Part shown: piece by piece, positions 9,571 to 17,815 of the stretch | Numbering within the stretch: position 1 is the first letter of the stretch | Layout of the letters: every line of letters starts with the position of its first letter | From: Bradyrhizobium aeschynomenes | GTDB lineage: Bacteria > Pseudomonadota > Alphaproteobacteria > Rhizobiales > Xanthobacteraceae | Direction: 5' to 3' | Assembly: GCF_013178945.1 (NCBI RefSeq) | Contig: NZ_JABFDM010000002.1 | Span: 744,001-808,000 of the forward strand | DNA: 64,000 nt | Notes under the pieces: model-generated | The model's database searches: none | Told to the model about the DNA's origin: nothing | Seen by the model: only the letters and a program-made list of their open reading frames with translations | Position numbers and translations under genes: made by a program

Positions 9571-10761
9571 TCAGTAGCGCGGCGGCTTCGCCGGCACCGG
9601 AGGCGGCGGATCGGTGGAGATCGCAACCGCAGCGCCGGACTGGATCTTGAGCTGGCCGACGGCGACGACACGGTCGCCCTCCTTCAGGCCTTTCAGGATC
9701 ACCGCGCGGCCATTGATGCGATCGCCGGTCTGCACGTAGATCCGGTCGGCCGTCAGCGCGGTCTTGCCGTCGTCGGTCTTCTTCTCGTTGATCACGAACA
9801 CCGAGTCGCCATAGAGCGTGTAGTCGACGGCGGTCTCCGGCACCGTCAGCACCGGCGGCTTGTCCGGCAGCACCACGGTGGCGGTGGCGAACATGCCCGG
9901 CTTCAGGATGCGCTCGGGATTGGCGATCGTCGCCTGCACGCGAATGTTGCGGGTGTCGGTCGCGATCTGCGGCTCGATTGTCGTGATCTTGCCTTCGAAG
10001 GTCCGGCCCGGATAGGCATCGACGCCGATGCGGACGGTCTGGCCGACCTTGAGCTGGCCACTATCCTTCTCGGTCACGGTGAAGTTGACCCACAGCTGCG
10101 ACAGGTCGGTCAGCGACACGATCTGCGTGCCGGCCGACAAATACTGGCCGACCTCGACCTTGCGGACGCCGAGATCGCCGTCGAACGGCGCGCGCACCAG
10201 CTTCTGCGCGATCAGCGCCTCGGTCTTGGCGACGCCGGCCTGCGCCTGGTCGTAGGCGGCCTGGGCCTGGTCGACGGTCGCCTGCGGCCCGAACTGGCGC
10301 GACGCCAGCTGCTTGGCGCGGTCGAGCGAGAGTTGCGCCACGGTCACCTGAGCCTTGTAGTTGGCGAGATCGCCCTGGTCCGGCGCATCATAGAGCTGCA
10401 CCAGCGGCGCACCCTGCTTCACGGTGGTACCCGGGGTGAACATGATCTCGGTGATGCGGCCGCTGACGTCCGAGGTGACGTTGACCTGGTGCACGGCGGC
10501 GAGATCGCCGACCGCCGTCAGCAGGTTCGGCACGGTCTCCGAGCCCGCGGTCGCGATCGTGACGTTGATCGGCGGCGGCTTCATGTTGGCGAAGAACTGC
10601 GCGATCATCTTGTCGCGGAACATGTTGAACCACACGAAGCCGCCCACCAGCGCCGCGAGCAGGCTGCCCACGACGATGAACCACAGCACCGGGCGGGTGC
10701 GCTTGCGCGGCTTGTCGTCGAGCGGCTTTCCAGAAAGCTTGGGTTCCGTCGCAATGTTCAT
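9571..10761 (-). CDS. RND efflux periplasmic adaptor (membrane fusion protein)
   Basis: A 396-residue HlyD/AcrA-type adaptor. A single membrane anchor lies near residues 29-50 (VLWFIVVGSLLAALVGGF), followed by the lipoyl/hairpin and barrel regions typical of the family, with the RAPFDGDLGVRKVEVGQYL motif. The ATG at 10761 (MNIATEP) starts one base after the TetR stop. A GTG at 10770 would add three residues and overlap that stop by eight bases. Tight spacing means it is co-transcribed with tetR and the pump gene. Confidence 0.93.
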   Translation of the reverse strand: MNIATEPKLSGKPLDDKPRKRTRPVLWFIVVGSLLAALVGGFVWFNMFRDKMIAQFFANMKPPPINVTIATAGSETVPNLLTAVGDLAAVHQVNVTSDVSGRITEIMFTPGTTVKQGAPLVQLYDAPDQGDLANYKAQVTVAQLSLDRAKQLASRQFGPQATVDQAQAAYDQAQAGVAKTEALIAQKLVRAPFDGDLGVRKVEVGQYLSAGTQIVSLTDLSQLWVNFTVTEKDSGQLKVGQTVRIGVDAYPGRTFEGKITTIEPQIATDTRNIRVQATIANPERILKPGMFATATVVLPDKPPVLTVPETAVDYTLYGDSVFVINEKKTDDGKTALTADRIYVQTGDRINGRAVILKGLKEGDRVVAVGQLKIQSGAAVAISTDPPPPVPAKPPRY

Positions 10762-10762
10762 G

Positions 10763-11464
10763 TCATGCACTTTCTGCCGTCGCCGGCCGGGCCGGAGGTT
10801 GCGACAATTCGTGGTCGAGATAGCACGCGATCGCTGCGTCGGTCAGTCCGATGCCGCGCAGGATAAACTGGCTGAGCTGGCGCTCCAGGCTTTCAGCGGT
10901 TCCATAAGCCAGACACGGGATCGAGGGAAGCCGGGTCAAGGCCGCCATCAATACGGTGTGATGCGCAAACCAGAACAGGTCGCGGGGCGCCGCCGCCGAT
11001 TGCAAGGCATCACCAGCCGCGACGGCGCTTTCCAGGGAGTTAACGAATTTGGCGCCGATCAGATCATCGATCTTCACATAGAGCAGCCGCGCAAACTCGC
11101 CATCGTCGAGATGGCTCGACGCCATCAGCCGCAACCGCTGCTCTTCCTCGTCGTTGGGGCCGTCAGCGATGCTGAGAAAATGCCGGACCATCCCGGCCAT
11201 CATCCTGACCAGTGTGGCGGTGGAAGGTTCCTGTCCGAGCAGCAGCTCGAAATCCGGATCGGCCTCGCATTGCTCGGTGAGGATCTCGGCATAGAGCGCG
11301 GCCTTCGACGGGAAATGCTTGAACAGCAACGCTTCCGAGATGGCCGCCGCGGCCGCGACGCTCTTGGTGGTGGTGCCCGCATAGCCATGACGCGCGAAGC
11401 AGCGCTTGGCTGCACCGAGGATCAGCTGCCTTCGGAGATCGCTTGTCATGCGCAAACTGGACAT
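10763..11464 (-). CDS. TetR/AcrR family transcriptional regulator of the RND pump
   Basis: A 233-residue regulator with an N-terminal helix-turn-helix (FARHGYAGTTTKSVAAAAAISEALLFKHF) and a ligand-binding C-terminal half. ATG at 11464 (MSSLRM) or 11449 (MTSDLRR) are both possible. The start sits six bases from a perfect palindrome, so autoregulation and repression of the downstream pump genes is the obvious reading. The gene runs straight into the adaptor gene. Confidence 0.92.
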   Translation of the reverse strand: MSSLRMTSDLRRQLILGAAKRCFARHGYAGTTTKSVAAAAAISEALLFKHFPSKAALYAEILTEQCEADPDFELLLGQEPSTATLVRMMAGMVRHFLSIADGPNDEEEQRLRLMASSHLDDGEFARLLYVKIDDLIGAKFVNSLESAVAAGDALQSAAAPRDLFWFAHHTVLMAALTRLPSIPCLAYGTAESLERQLSQFILRGIGLTDAAIACYLDHELSQPPARPATAESA

Positions 11465-11469
11465 CGCCC

Positions 11470-11485
11470 GTGAGTAAATACTCAC
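11470..11485. promoter_or_regulatory. palindromic operator upstream of tetR
   Basis: gtgagta-aa-tactcac is a perfect 7-2-7 inverted repeat just upstream of the TetR start, in the gap before the divergent P450 gene. TetR repressors of RND pumps commonly bind such sites. Binding is inferred from position and symmetry. Confidence 0.75.
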
Positions 11486-11719
11486 TTGATTGATGTCAAG
11501 AAATATGCCGCGTCGCAGCAGGGTTCGGCGGTCAAGTCCCTGAAATTGCAGGAGAGAAAACGACAGCGCCGAAGGCAATTCTATACCTCTACAACAAGGC
11601 GGATCTGCGGCACGCCCCGGTGGTGGAGATGCGGGCTCACACCGCCCGGCGGATTTTCTTCCGCGCCCGGCCGTGCGACGGTCGCAGCAACAAACCAGAA
11701 TCGGCCGGGAGGACCAGGG

Positions 11720-12940
11720 ATGACCGACGACACGGCGCTCGCCGCCAGCTTCGACCTCGAGAGCCTGACGCCGGAGTTCTACGCCGACCCCTACCCGACC
11801 TATCGCGCGCTGCGCCAGCATGCCCCGGTCAAGCGGATGCGCAGCGGCTCCTACTTTCTCACCCGTTATGACGACCTCGTCACCGCCTACAAGGTGACGA
11901 AGACGTTCTCGTCGGACAAGACGCGCGAGTTCGCGCCGAAATACGGCGACTCACTGCTGTACGAGCACCACACCACGAGCCTCGTCTTCAACGATCCGCC
12001 GGCGCATACGCGCGTGCGCCGCCTGATCATGGGTGCGCTGTCGCCGCGCGCCATCGCCGAGATGGAGCCGGCGCTGATCACGCTGGTCGACGGGCTGCTG
12101 GACCGGATCGCCGCGAAGGATCACTTCGAGCTGATCGATGATTTCGCTGCGGCGATCCCCATCGAGGTGATCGGCAATCTGCTCGGCGTGCCGCATGAGG
12201 AACGCGGACCCTTGCGCGACTGGTCGCTCGCCATCCTCGGCGCCCTGGAGCCGGTGTTGACGCCGGAGCAGTTTGCCCGCGGCAACCAGGCCGTCGGCGA
12301 CATGCTGGCCTATCTGGAAACCCTGGTGGCCCGCCGGCGCGCGGCTCCCGGCAATCCCGAGCGCGACGTGCTGACGCGGCTGATCCAGGGCGAGGCCGAT
12401 GGCGAGCGGCTGAGCGCGAAGGAGCTGCTGCACAACTGCATCTTCCTGCTCAATGCAGGACACGAGACCACGACCAATCTGATCGGCAACGGCCTGGTGC
12501 TGCTGTGCCAGCATCCGGCCGAGCGCAGGAAGCTGATCGAGACCCCCGTTTTGATCCGCACCGCCGTCGAGGAGATCCTGCGCTATGAAAGCTCCAACCA
12601 GCTCGGCAACCGCATGACGACCGAGCCGGTCGAACTCGGCGGCGTTGGCCTGGAAGCAGGCACGTCCATCACCCTGTGCATCGGCGCCGCCAATCGCGAC
12701 CCCGCCCAGTTCGACGATCCCGAGCGCTTCGACATCACCCGCCCCGCCAACCGCCACCTCGCCTTCGCCACCGGCGCGCACCAATGCGCGGGGATGGCGT
12801 TGGCACGGCTGGAAGGCGCGGTGGCGATCGCGCGGTTTGTCAGCCGGTTTCCGAACTATCAGCTCGCGGGCGAGCCGGTGCGTGGCGGGCGAGTGCGGTT
12901 TCGGGGGTTTGCGAGCGTGCCGTGTGTCGTTGAGGGGTAA
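11720..12940 (+). CDS. cytochrome P450
   Basis: A 406-residue soluble bacterial P450 monooxygenase. The haem-thiolate motif FATGAHQCAG puts the haem-ligating cysteine at residue 356. The I-helix oxygen-activation motif AGHETT is at residues 246-251 and the K-helix ExxR at 285-288. The ATG has GGGAGGA a few bases upstream, so the longer open frame reaching 11486 is not used. It is divergent from tetR. A ferredoxin reductase that could serve it is encoded at 19643, but no small ferredoxin gene is adjacent. Substrate unknown. Confidence 0.95.
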   Translation: MTDDTALAASFDLESLTPEFYADPYPTYRALRQHAPVKRMRSGSYFLTRYDDLVTAYKVTKTFSSDKTREFAPKYGDSLLYEHHTTSLVFNDPPAHTRVRRLIMGALSPRAIAEMEPALITLVDGLLDRIAAKDHFELIDDFAAAIPIEVIGNLLGVPHEERGPLRDWSLAILGALEPVLTPEQFARGNQAVGDMLAYLETLVARRRAAPGNPERDVLTRLIQGEADGERLSAKELLHNCIFLLNAGHETTTNLIGNGLVLLCQHPAERRKLIETPVLIRTAVEEILRYESSNQLGNRMTTEPVELGGVGLEAGTSITLCIGAANRDPAQFDDPERFDITRPANRHLAFATGAHQCAGMALARLEGAVAIARFVSRFPNYQLAGEPVRGGRVRFRGFASVPCVVEG

Positions 12941-13007
12941 GGAAGATCGCAGTAGCTCCCCGAATGCGCTCGGTCCCGAGCCGATATCGCCAGCCATTCG
13001 GATCGGC
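12941..13007. other. short gap after the P450 gene
   Basis: No gene or clear terminator was recognised. This is the left edge of a 1.1 kb gene-free region that continues to 14081 and is occupied mainly by repeats, listed separately. Confidence 0.5.
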
Positions 13008-13185
13008 GTCATTCCGGGGCGCGCGCAGCGCGAGCCCGGAATCCATAACCACAGGATGCCGTGTGAGGCATGCACGGAGTTGCCAGCTCGCCTGACGACA
13101 TCGCTCCGTGGCTATGGATTCCGGGCTCATTCGCGCTGTTCCAAAATGGCTACGCCATTTTGCGCGCGAATGCCCCGGAATGACG
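13008..13185. repeat. intergenic palindromic repeat (CATTCCGGGG type), copy 1
   Basis: The outer arms are cgtcattccggggcgcgcg on the left and gccccggaatgacg on the right. The inner arms are gagcccggaatccata and tatggattccgggctc. It carries a small extra hairpin on the right (aaaatggctacgccatttt). Other copies lie at 30773-30874 and 34493-34643. Confidence 0.85.
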
Positions 13186-13383
13186 AACTCTCTAAGAACT
13201 TCGCTGCGGCGAATTGCAGAACACGATCCCTCACCTGCACCGCCGTGTTGGGCCATTCGACGTGCGCCAAAACAGATTGTTCAGGAACCAGCTCAAGGAC
13301 ATCACCCTTCCAGTCCGTCCAGCTGCAAAAAATTACTTTCTTTTTTCCAGAAATTATGATTGTATATCCCGATCCCGTCTCAC

Positions 13384-13740
13384 ATGAGGGGCGCTTCGCG
13401 GTCGTCACGAACGTCGAGGCGGGATGCGGTGGGCGTGTCGGTGCTGCGGCGTGGGTTTCCACCCGGACGAACGGCAGCGATGCGCACGGTCAAGTCGCGT
13501 GGTCCTGACACCCCGACGCTGGTGTCCAGTGCAATGCGCGCAAGCGCATTGTCGCGATACGGTGGCCAGAAAGCCCGGAGCACCGGGGAGAACGCGAAGC
13601 AGCCGTCAAAACCATCGCGCGGGGAATGCCGGGTGTTCTCGGCTGAACCTGTGGTACCTGCCGCCTGCATTTTTTTCCGCAGGCGGGCCATGGGTGCGGC
13701 CAGCGCCCGGCATTCCCCGTGCCCTCTTCTCGAAGAGGGC
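13384..13740 (+). ncRNA. candidate structured RNA / dispersed element, copy 1
   Basis: About 355 bases that recur, inverted, at 31005-31377. Three hairpins in series are present in both copies: CCCGG/CCGGG at about 13574; a long stem whose arms are 13621-13635 and 13704-13718 and which encloses a second stem at 13661-13668/13679-13686 around a T-rich loop; and GCCCTCTT/AAGAGGGC at about 13722-13739. A further GACACC/GGTGTC stem lies near 13507. Between the copies the long stem carries compensatory changes (see findings), which argues for selection on RNA folding. The frames open in this copy are not preserved in the other. Function unknown; strand chosen from the orientation of the T-rich loop and terminal hairpin. 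Confidence 0.55.
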
Positions 13741-13805
13741 AGGACCAAGAGCAAAGCTCGGACGCGAAAGCGCGCCGCGAGATAGTGACCGCATGTTCAT
13801 CTCAC

Positions 13806-13923
13806 CGTCATTGCGAGCGACGCGAAGCAATCCAGGACCGCGCCCGCGACTCTGGATTGCTTCGTCGCGGAGCCTGTCATCGGGCCGCGCGTTGCGCGGA
13901 CCCATTGGCTCCTCGCAATGACG
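13806..13923. repeat. intergenic palindromic repeat (CGTCATTGCGAGCG type), copy 1
   Basis: It starts cgtcattgcgagcgacgcga and ends ctcctcgcaatgacg, with ccaggac and ctggattgctt paired inside. Further copies are at 25494-25609, 37991-38066 and 55812-55893. It directly follows the structured element. Confidence 0.9.
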
Positions 13924-13966
13924 ATGCACTTGATGAAGCCGCACAGAGACGAGTTGTTAAGTGACT

Positions 13967-14045
13967 CGTCATGCCCGGGCTTGACCCGGGCATCCATCCT
14001 CCTCGCGAAGATGGATGGATGGCCGGGTCAAGCCCGGCCATGACG
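13967..14045. repeat. intergenic palindromic repeat (CATGCCCGGGCTTG type)
   Basis: The left arm is cgtcatgcccgggcttgacc and the right arm mirrors it, ending gccatgacg; a central catccatc/gatggatg pair closes the hairpin. Single copy in this window, 37 bases from the end of bciA. Confidence 0.8.
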
Positions 14046-14081
14046 ACGGAGAGGATCGTGCTCAACATAGCGCCGATGACA

Positions 14082-15074
14082 TCAAAACACCGCATGGTCG
14101 CCGCGCTCCGCCTCGGCATCGCCGCGGATCAGCTTGGCGTAGTAGTCGAACAGCGTCTCCGAGCCTGTCGACGGCGTCGCATCCGCGTCGTAGCGGCCGG
14201 TGGCGGGGTCGAGCACCAGCATCGACTCGGTCGCGTAGTAGCGGCCGATGCGGGCGAGTTCCGCCTTGTCGGCGAGCGACGGAACGATGCGCCTGGCGAC
14301 ATCGAGCCCGCCGATGATGACGTCGAGGAGCGCCACCGGAACGCGCCGGATGTGCGGCTTGCGTCCGAGCAGCGCGAACAGATGCTCGGCCTGTTCGATC
14401 GGGGTGATGGCGGGCCCGGGGCCGCCGATCGGCAGAACCTTGTTCCAGCGGCTCTCATCATCGAGACAGCCGGCGAGATAGTCGCCGAGATCGGCGTCAC
14501 TGACCGGCTTGCACGCAGTCAGGCGGCCGTCGCCGAACACGAGATAGGGCCGGCCCTGTTTGACACGCGCGACCTGCCCCGACAGCGACTTGAAGAACGC
14601 GGTGGGGCGGACGATCGAATAGGTCAGGCCTGCCGCCATCAGCCTCGCTTCGAACGCCAGCTTGGCCTTCTGGAACGCCAGCAGCGGCTTCTGCACGCAG
14701 ATCGCCGACAACAGCACGAAATGCGTGACGCCGGCCTGACGTGCCGCGTCCAGCACGTTCACATGAGCATGATAGTCGATCGCTTGGGCGTCCCGGGGAA
14801 CTCCGGTCCGCGACGCCATGCAGGACACGACGGCGCCGAATTGCTCGCCGCGAAAACCATCGCGCGCGACCGAGACGGGATCGGTGACATCGCCGGTCCT
14901 GACGGTCGCGCCCGGGATCGTCATGGCGTCGCTGCGCGAGCGGACGAAGCAGACCGCGTCGTGCCCGCGCGCGAGAATGGCGCGCACCGTGGCGCGGCCG
15001 ATCGTCCCCGTCGCGCCGAGCATGAAGACACGGCGCGGATGGAACACGGCGGCGGAACGGGTTGGCGAAATCAT
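14082..15074 (-). CDS. bciA: divinyl chlorophyllide a 8-vinyl-reductase (BciA type)
   Basis: A 330-residue NAD(P)H-dependent enzyme of the short-chain/NmrA-like group. The nucleotide-binding GATGTIG is at residues 20-26. The segments VTHFVLLSAICVQKPLLAFQ, TYSIVRPTAFFKSLSGQVARV and GRYYATESMLVLDPATGRYD are those I associate with BciA, which reduces the 8-vinyl group during (bacterio)chlorophyll synthesis using NADPH. The ATG at 15074 is preferred; a TTG three codons upstream is possible. No other photosynthesis gene is nearby, so it lies outside any photosynthesis cluster. The assignment rests on family recognition and is the main reason to think the host makes bacteriochlorophyll. Confidence 0.85.
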   Translation of the reverse strand: MISPTRSAAVFHPRRVFMLGATGTIGRATVRAILARGHDAVCFVRSRSDAMTIPGATVRTGDVTDPVSVARDGFRGEQFGAVVSCMASRTGVPRDAQAIDYHAHVNVLDAARQAGVTHFVLLSAICVQKPLLAFQKAKLAFEARLMAAGLTYSIVRPTAFFKSLSGQVARVKQGRPYLVFGDGRLTACKPVSDADLGDYLAGCLDDESRWNKVLPIGGPGPAITPIEQAEHLFALLGRKPHIRRVPVALLDVIIGGLDVARRIVPSLADKAELARIGRYYATESMLVLDPATGRYDADATPSTGSETLFDYYAKLIRGDAEAERGDHAVF

Positions 15075-15083
15075 CAGCGGCAA

Positions 15084-15513
15084 CTGCGCTTCGAGAACTG
15101 CGCCGATCTATATCACATGCCGCGAGCCGGGGATGCTGCTGGCGGGACGAACTCCATAAGCACACTACCGATGGCCAATATGCGGACCCGATCCCCGCTG
15201 TCTCCCTCTCCATGCACACGCCTCTCGGCGTGTTCATGGTCTGGGCGCAGGACCCCCCCTTGGGTGGCAGATCCTCATGGTGAGGAGCGCTGCGCCGATC
15301 AAACCAATGCCAGACAAGATCATCATACGCAGCGCGTCTCGAACCATGAGGCCGGTGGCCTCGCCCTTCGAGACGACCGCCTGCGGCGGTCTCCTCAGGG
15401 TGAGGGTTGATGGCTGCGGCGTGCGGAGTAGAGCATGGTCAATCGAACTCGATACGACAGCGCCTGAACGCGCATCAGGGCAGGCTCGCACGCTGCTGCC
15501 GCACCGAACCGCC
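15084..15513. other. gene-free stretch between bciA and the VOC gene
   Basis: About 430 bases with no convincing gene. The first half would hold the bciA promoter; the second half carries the palindromic repeat listed at 15272-15406. A few short open frames here lack ribosome-binding sites. Confidence 0.6.
15272..15406. repeat. intergenic palindromic repeat (CCTCATGGTGAGG type)
   Basis: The left arm is cctcatggtgaggagcgc and the right arm is gtctcctcagggtgagg. Inner segments cgtctcgaaccatgaggcc and cttcgagacgaccgc give further pairing. It is a repeat of the kind scattered between genes in this genus; a single copy is seen here. Confidence 0.7.
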
Positions 15514-16362
15514 TCACTCCGCCGCCTGCGGCGTCTTCTCCAGAATCAGCGTGTGGATGCCGCAGGAGCCGCTGTACAGGCTCATCACCCGCGTACCCGG
15601 CTTGCGGCCCGCCCTCGGCTCGGAGACCTGCAGCCCGGCGGCAAGCAGTCTGGCGCGGGTCGCTTCGATGTCGGCGACGCGCCAGCTCAGGCCCCACAGC
15701 TTGTCGTTGGCCTTGTCGTTGCCGGCGACCGGCCGCTTCACCACCTCGATGATCAGGTCGCCGCAGCGGAAGAACATCAGCTGGCCCCATTCCTGATGGC
15801 TGCGGTCGAGCGCCATGTCCAGGCCGAGCCGCGCGCCATAGAGCGCGGCGGCACGCTCGGGGTCCTCGGTCGAGACCACGATGTGGTCGAGGCCGAGCAC
15901 CGCGGAGTCCGCGGTCTTCTCCGACGGCGGCCGCGGCTGGCTGAGTTCCAGGAAGAACATGCGCACGCCACGCGTCAGATCCGTCATCGCGCGGGTGCGC
16001 TTCCAGTGCAGCGTCTGGCCCAAGATGCGGTCGGTGTTGTCGACCTCGGCAACCGGATCCGGCTTCAGCGCCACGCGCTCCAGCCGCCGATGCATCTTGC
16101 CGATATCATTGGTGGCGAAGCAGATGCTGGCGAGGCCCTCGCCCCAGATCTTGATGACGTTGCGGATGCGGTCGGCGGCGGGGCTCTGTCCCGCCGGCGC
16201 CATCAGCTCGAGGCTCATATTGTCCAGCGTGAACAGCACGCGGTCGGCGCCCTCGCCCGAATTGTGCCAGGACGGCTTGCGCGCCAGCAGCGTCTCGAAC
16301 GCGGCGCTGCCGGCCTTGATGTCCTCGAGCAGGATGACGACGTGGTCGAGACCGGTGATCAC
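15514..16362 (-). CDS. VOC family protein (two glyoxalase-fold modules)
   Basis: A 282-residue protein with two vicinal-oxygen-chelate modules: the first begins ITGLDHVVILLED and the second, near residue 140, LGLDHIVVSTEDPERAAALYG. The family includes glyoxalases, dioxygenases and epimerases that hold a metal ion, so the reaction cannot be stated. The GTG start at 16362 overlaps the stop of the upstream dehydrogenase gene in a GTGA arrangement, indicating translational coupling. The frame upstream of this start belongs to the other gene and is not coding. Confidence 0.85.
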   Translation of the reverse strand: MITGLDHVVILLEDIKAGSAAFETLLARKPSWHNSGEGADRVLFTLDNMSLELMAPAGQSPAADRIRNVIKIWGEGLASICFATNDIGKMHRRLERVALKPDPVAEVDNTDRILGQTLHWKRTRAMTDLTRGVRMFFLELSQPRPPSEKTADSAVLGLDHIVVSTEDPERAAALYGARLGLDMALDRSHQEWGQLMFFRCGDLIIEVVKRPVAGNDKANDKLWGLSWRVADIEATRARLLAAGLQVSEPRAGRKPGTRVMSLYSGSCGIHTLILEKTPQAAE

Positions 16363-17618
16363 GGAAACAGCCCTCGCGTGTTCTTGGCGTTGCGCACCTT
16401 CTCGACGCCGATCGCCATCGCCGCAGTCCGGTGCGGGACGTCGTCGGCCTTGGCCCGGTTCACCATCTTCTCGAAGGCGCGGTCGAGGATCTGGTACTCG
16501 CGTCGCATCACCTCCTCCTCCTCCCAGAACAGCTGCTGCAGATCCTGCACCCATTCGAAGTAGCTGACGATGACGCCGCCGGAATTGCAGAGGATGTCGG
16601 GAATGAGGAAGATCTCCTTGCGGCGCTGGTCGAGCACCAGATCGGCATCCGGCGTGGTCGGGCCGTTGGCGGCCTCGGCAATGACGCGGCATTTCAGGTT
16701 CGCCGCCACCTTGGCGTCGATCACGCGCTCCACAGCCGCCGGCACCAGGATGTCGCAAGCCAGCGTCAGGATCTCCTTCGGGTCGAACGCGAGCTCGGTG
16801 GAGAAGCCGGCGATGCTGCCGTGCTTGCTCGCATGCGCCATTAGCTGGGGGATATCAAGGCCGCGCGGGTCGTGGAGCGCACCGGTATGATCGCTGACCG
16901 CAATCACCTTCATGCCCATCTGGTGGAAGCCGAGCGCGGCATAGGAGCCGACATTGCCGAACCCCTGCACCACGACGGTGGATTTGGCGGGATCGATGCC
17001 GAGCACGTCCATCACCCGGCGGGAGACGTGGGCGACACCGCGCCCCGTCGCCTCGCGGCGGCCGAGCGTACCGCCGGAGAACACCGGCTTGCCGGTGACG
17101 ATCTCGGTCACGGTCTGGCCCTGATACATGGAGTACGTATCCATGAACCACGCCATGACCTGCTCGTTGGTGCCCATATCCGGGGCCATCACGTCGGTGT
17201 GCGGGCCGACGAACGGGATCATCTCCTGCATGTAGCGGCGGGACAGGGATTCGAGCTCACGCTTCGACAGCTTGGACAGGTCGACATTGACGCCGCCCTT
17301 GGCACCGCCATAGGGCAGACCGACCAGCGCGCATTTCCAGCTCATCCAGATCGCGAGTGCCGCAACCTCGCCGATGTCGACGGTCGGCGCAAAGCGGGTG
17401 CCGCCCTTGGTCGGCCCCATGGTCAGGAGATGCTGGACGCGATACCCCTCATAGACGGCAATGGTGCCGTCGTCCTTGTGGATCGGACACGAGACGGTGA
17501 TCGCGCGCTTGGGAAGCAGCAGCCGGTCGCGCTCGTCGGCTGGGATGCCAAGATGGTCGGCAATCACGTTGAACTGATTGGTCGCCATCTCGAACACCGG
17601 ACCCGCATAGACCGTCAT
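16359..17618 (-). CDS. Glu/Leu/Phe/Val dehydrogenase (glutamate dehydrogenase family)
   Basis: A 419-residue NAD(P)-dependent amino-acid dehydrogenase that interconverts an amino acid and its 2-oxo acid plus ammonia. The substrate-binding lysine region is GLPYGGAKGGVNVD, and the dinucleotide-binding segment is VVVQGFGNVGSYAALGF. Length fits the bacterial hexameric type. ATG at 17618 (MTVYAGPVFEMA) is chosen; the frame upstream to 17798 lies in a divergent promoter region and looks non-coding. It shares a four-base stop/start overlap with the VOC gene. Glutamate specificity is likely but not certain. Confidence 0.92.
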   Translation of the reverse strand: MTVYAGPVFEMATNQFNVIADHLGIPADERDRLLLPKRAITVSCPIHKDDGTIAVYEGYRVQHLLTMGPTKGGTRFAPTVDIGEVAALAIWMSWKCALVGLPYGGAKGGVNVDLSKLSKRELESLSRRYMQEMIPFVGPHTDVMAPDMGTNEQVMAWFMDTYSMYQGQTVTEIVTGKPVFSGGTLGRREATGRGVAHVSRRVMDVLGIDPAKSTVVVQGFGNVGSYAALGFHQMGMKVIAVSDHTGALHDPRGLDIPQLMAHASKHGSIAGFSTELAFDPKEILTLACDILVPAAVERVIDAKVAANLKCRVIAEAANGPTTPDADLVLDQRRKEIFLIPDILCNSGGVIVSYFEWVQDLQQLFWEEEEVMRREYQILDRAFEKMVNRAKADDVPHRTAAMAIGVEKVRNAKNTRGLFP

Positions 17619-17815
17619 CTTCCACTCCCGAATCTGCTTCTGCAGGCCGGCAACCATAGCGCGACCCGTGCGCCGGTGGCAGGGGGCCGGCGGTTGCAAG
17701 GGGCCGATCTCAACCACCATGGTGACGATTTGACGAAGAATTTCAGCGTTGATCCGCCTTAACCGCTTGCTAATCTGCGGCGCCGGGGCCGCGATCACCC
17801 CTTAGTGAGACAGAA

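Noticed and set aside
7858..10866. A 1002-codon open frame on the plus strand opposite the RND pump genes
   Set aside because: It is rich in Arg, Asp, His and Gln with no recognisable fold, and mirrors the codon-position bias of the real genes on the other strand. Many similar long frames in this GC-rich window are also shadows.
13360..13785. Open frames of about 140 codons inside structured-element copy 1
   Set aside because: They lack a ribosome-binding site, and their frame is broken in the second copy although the bases are conserved.
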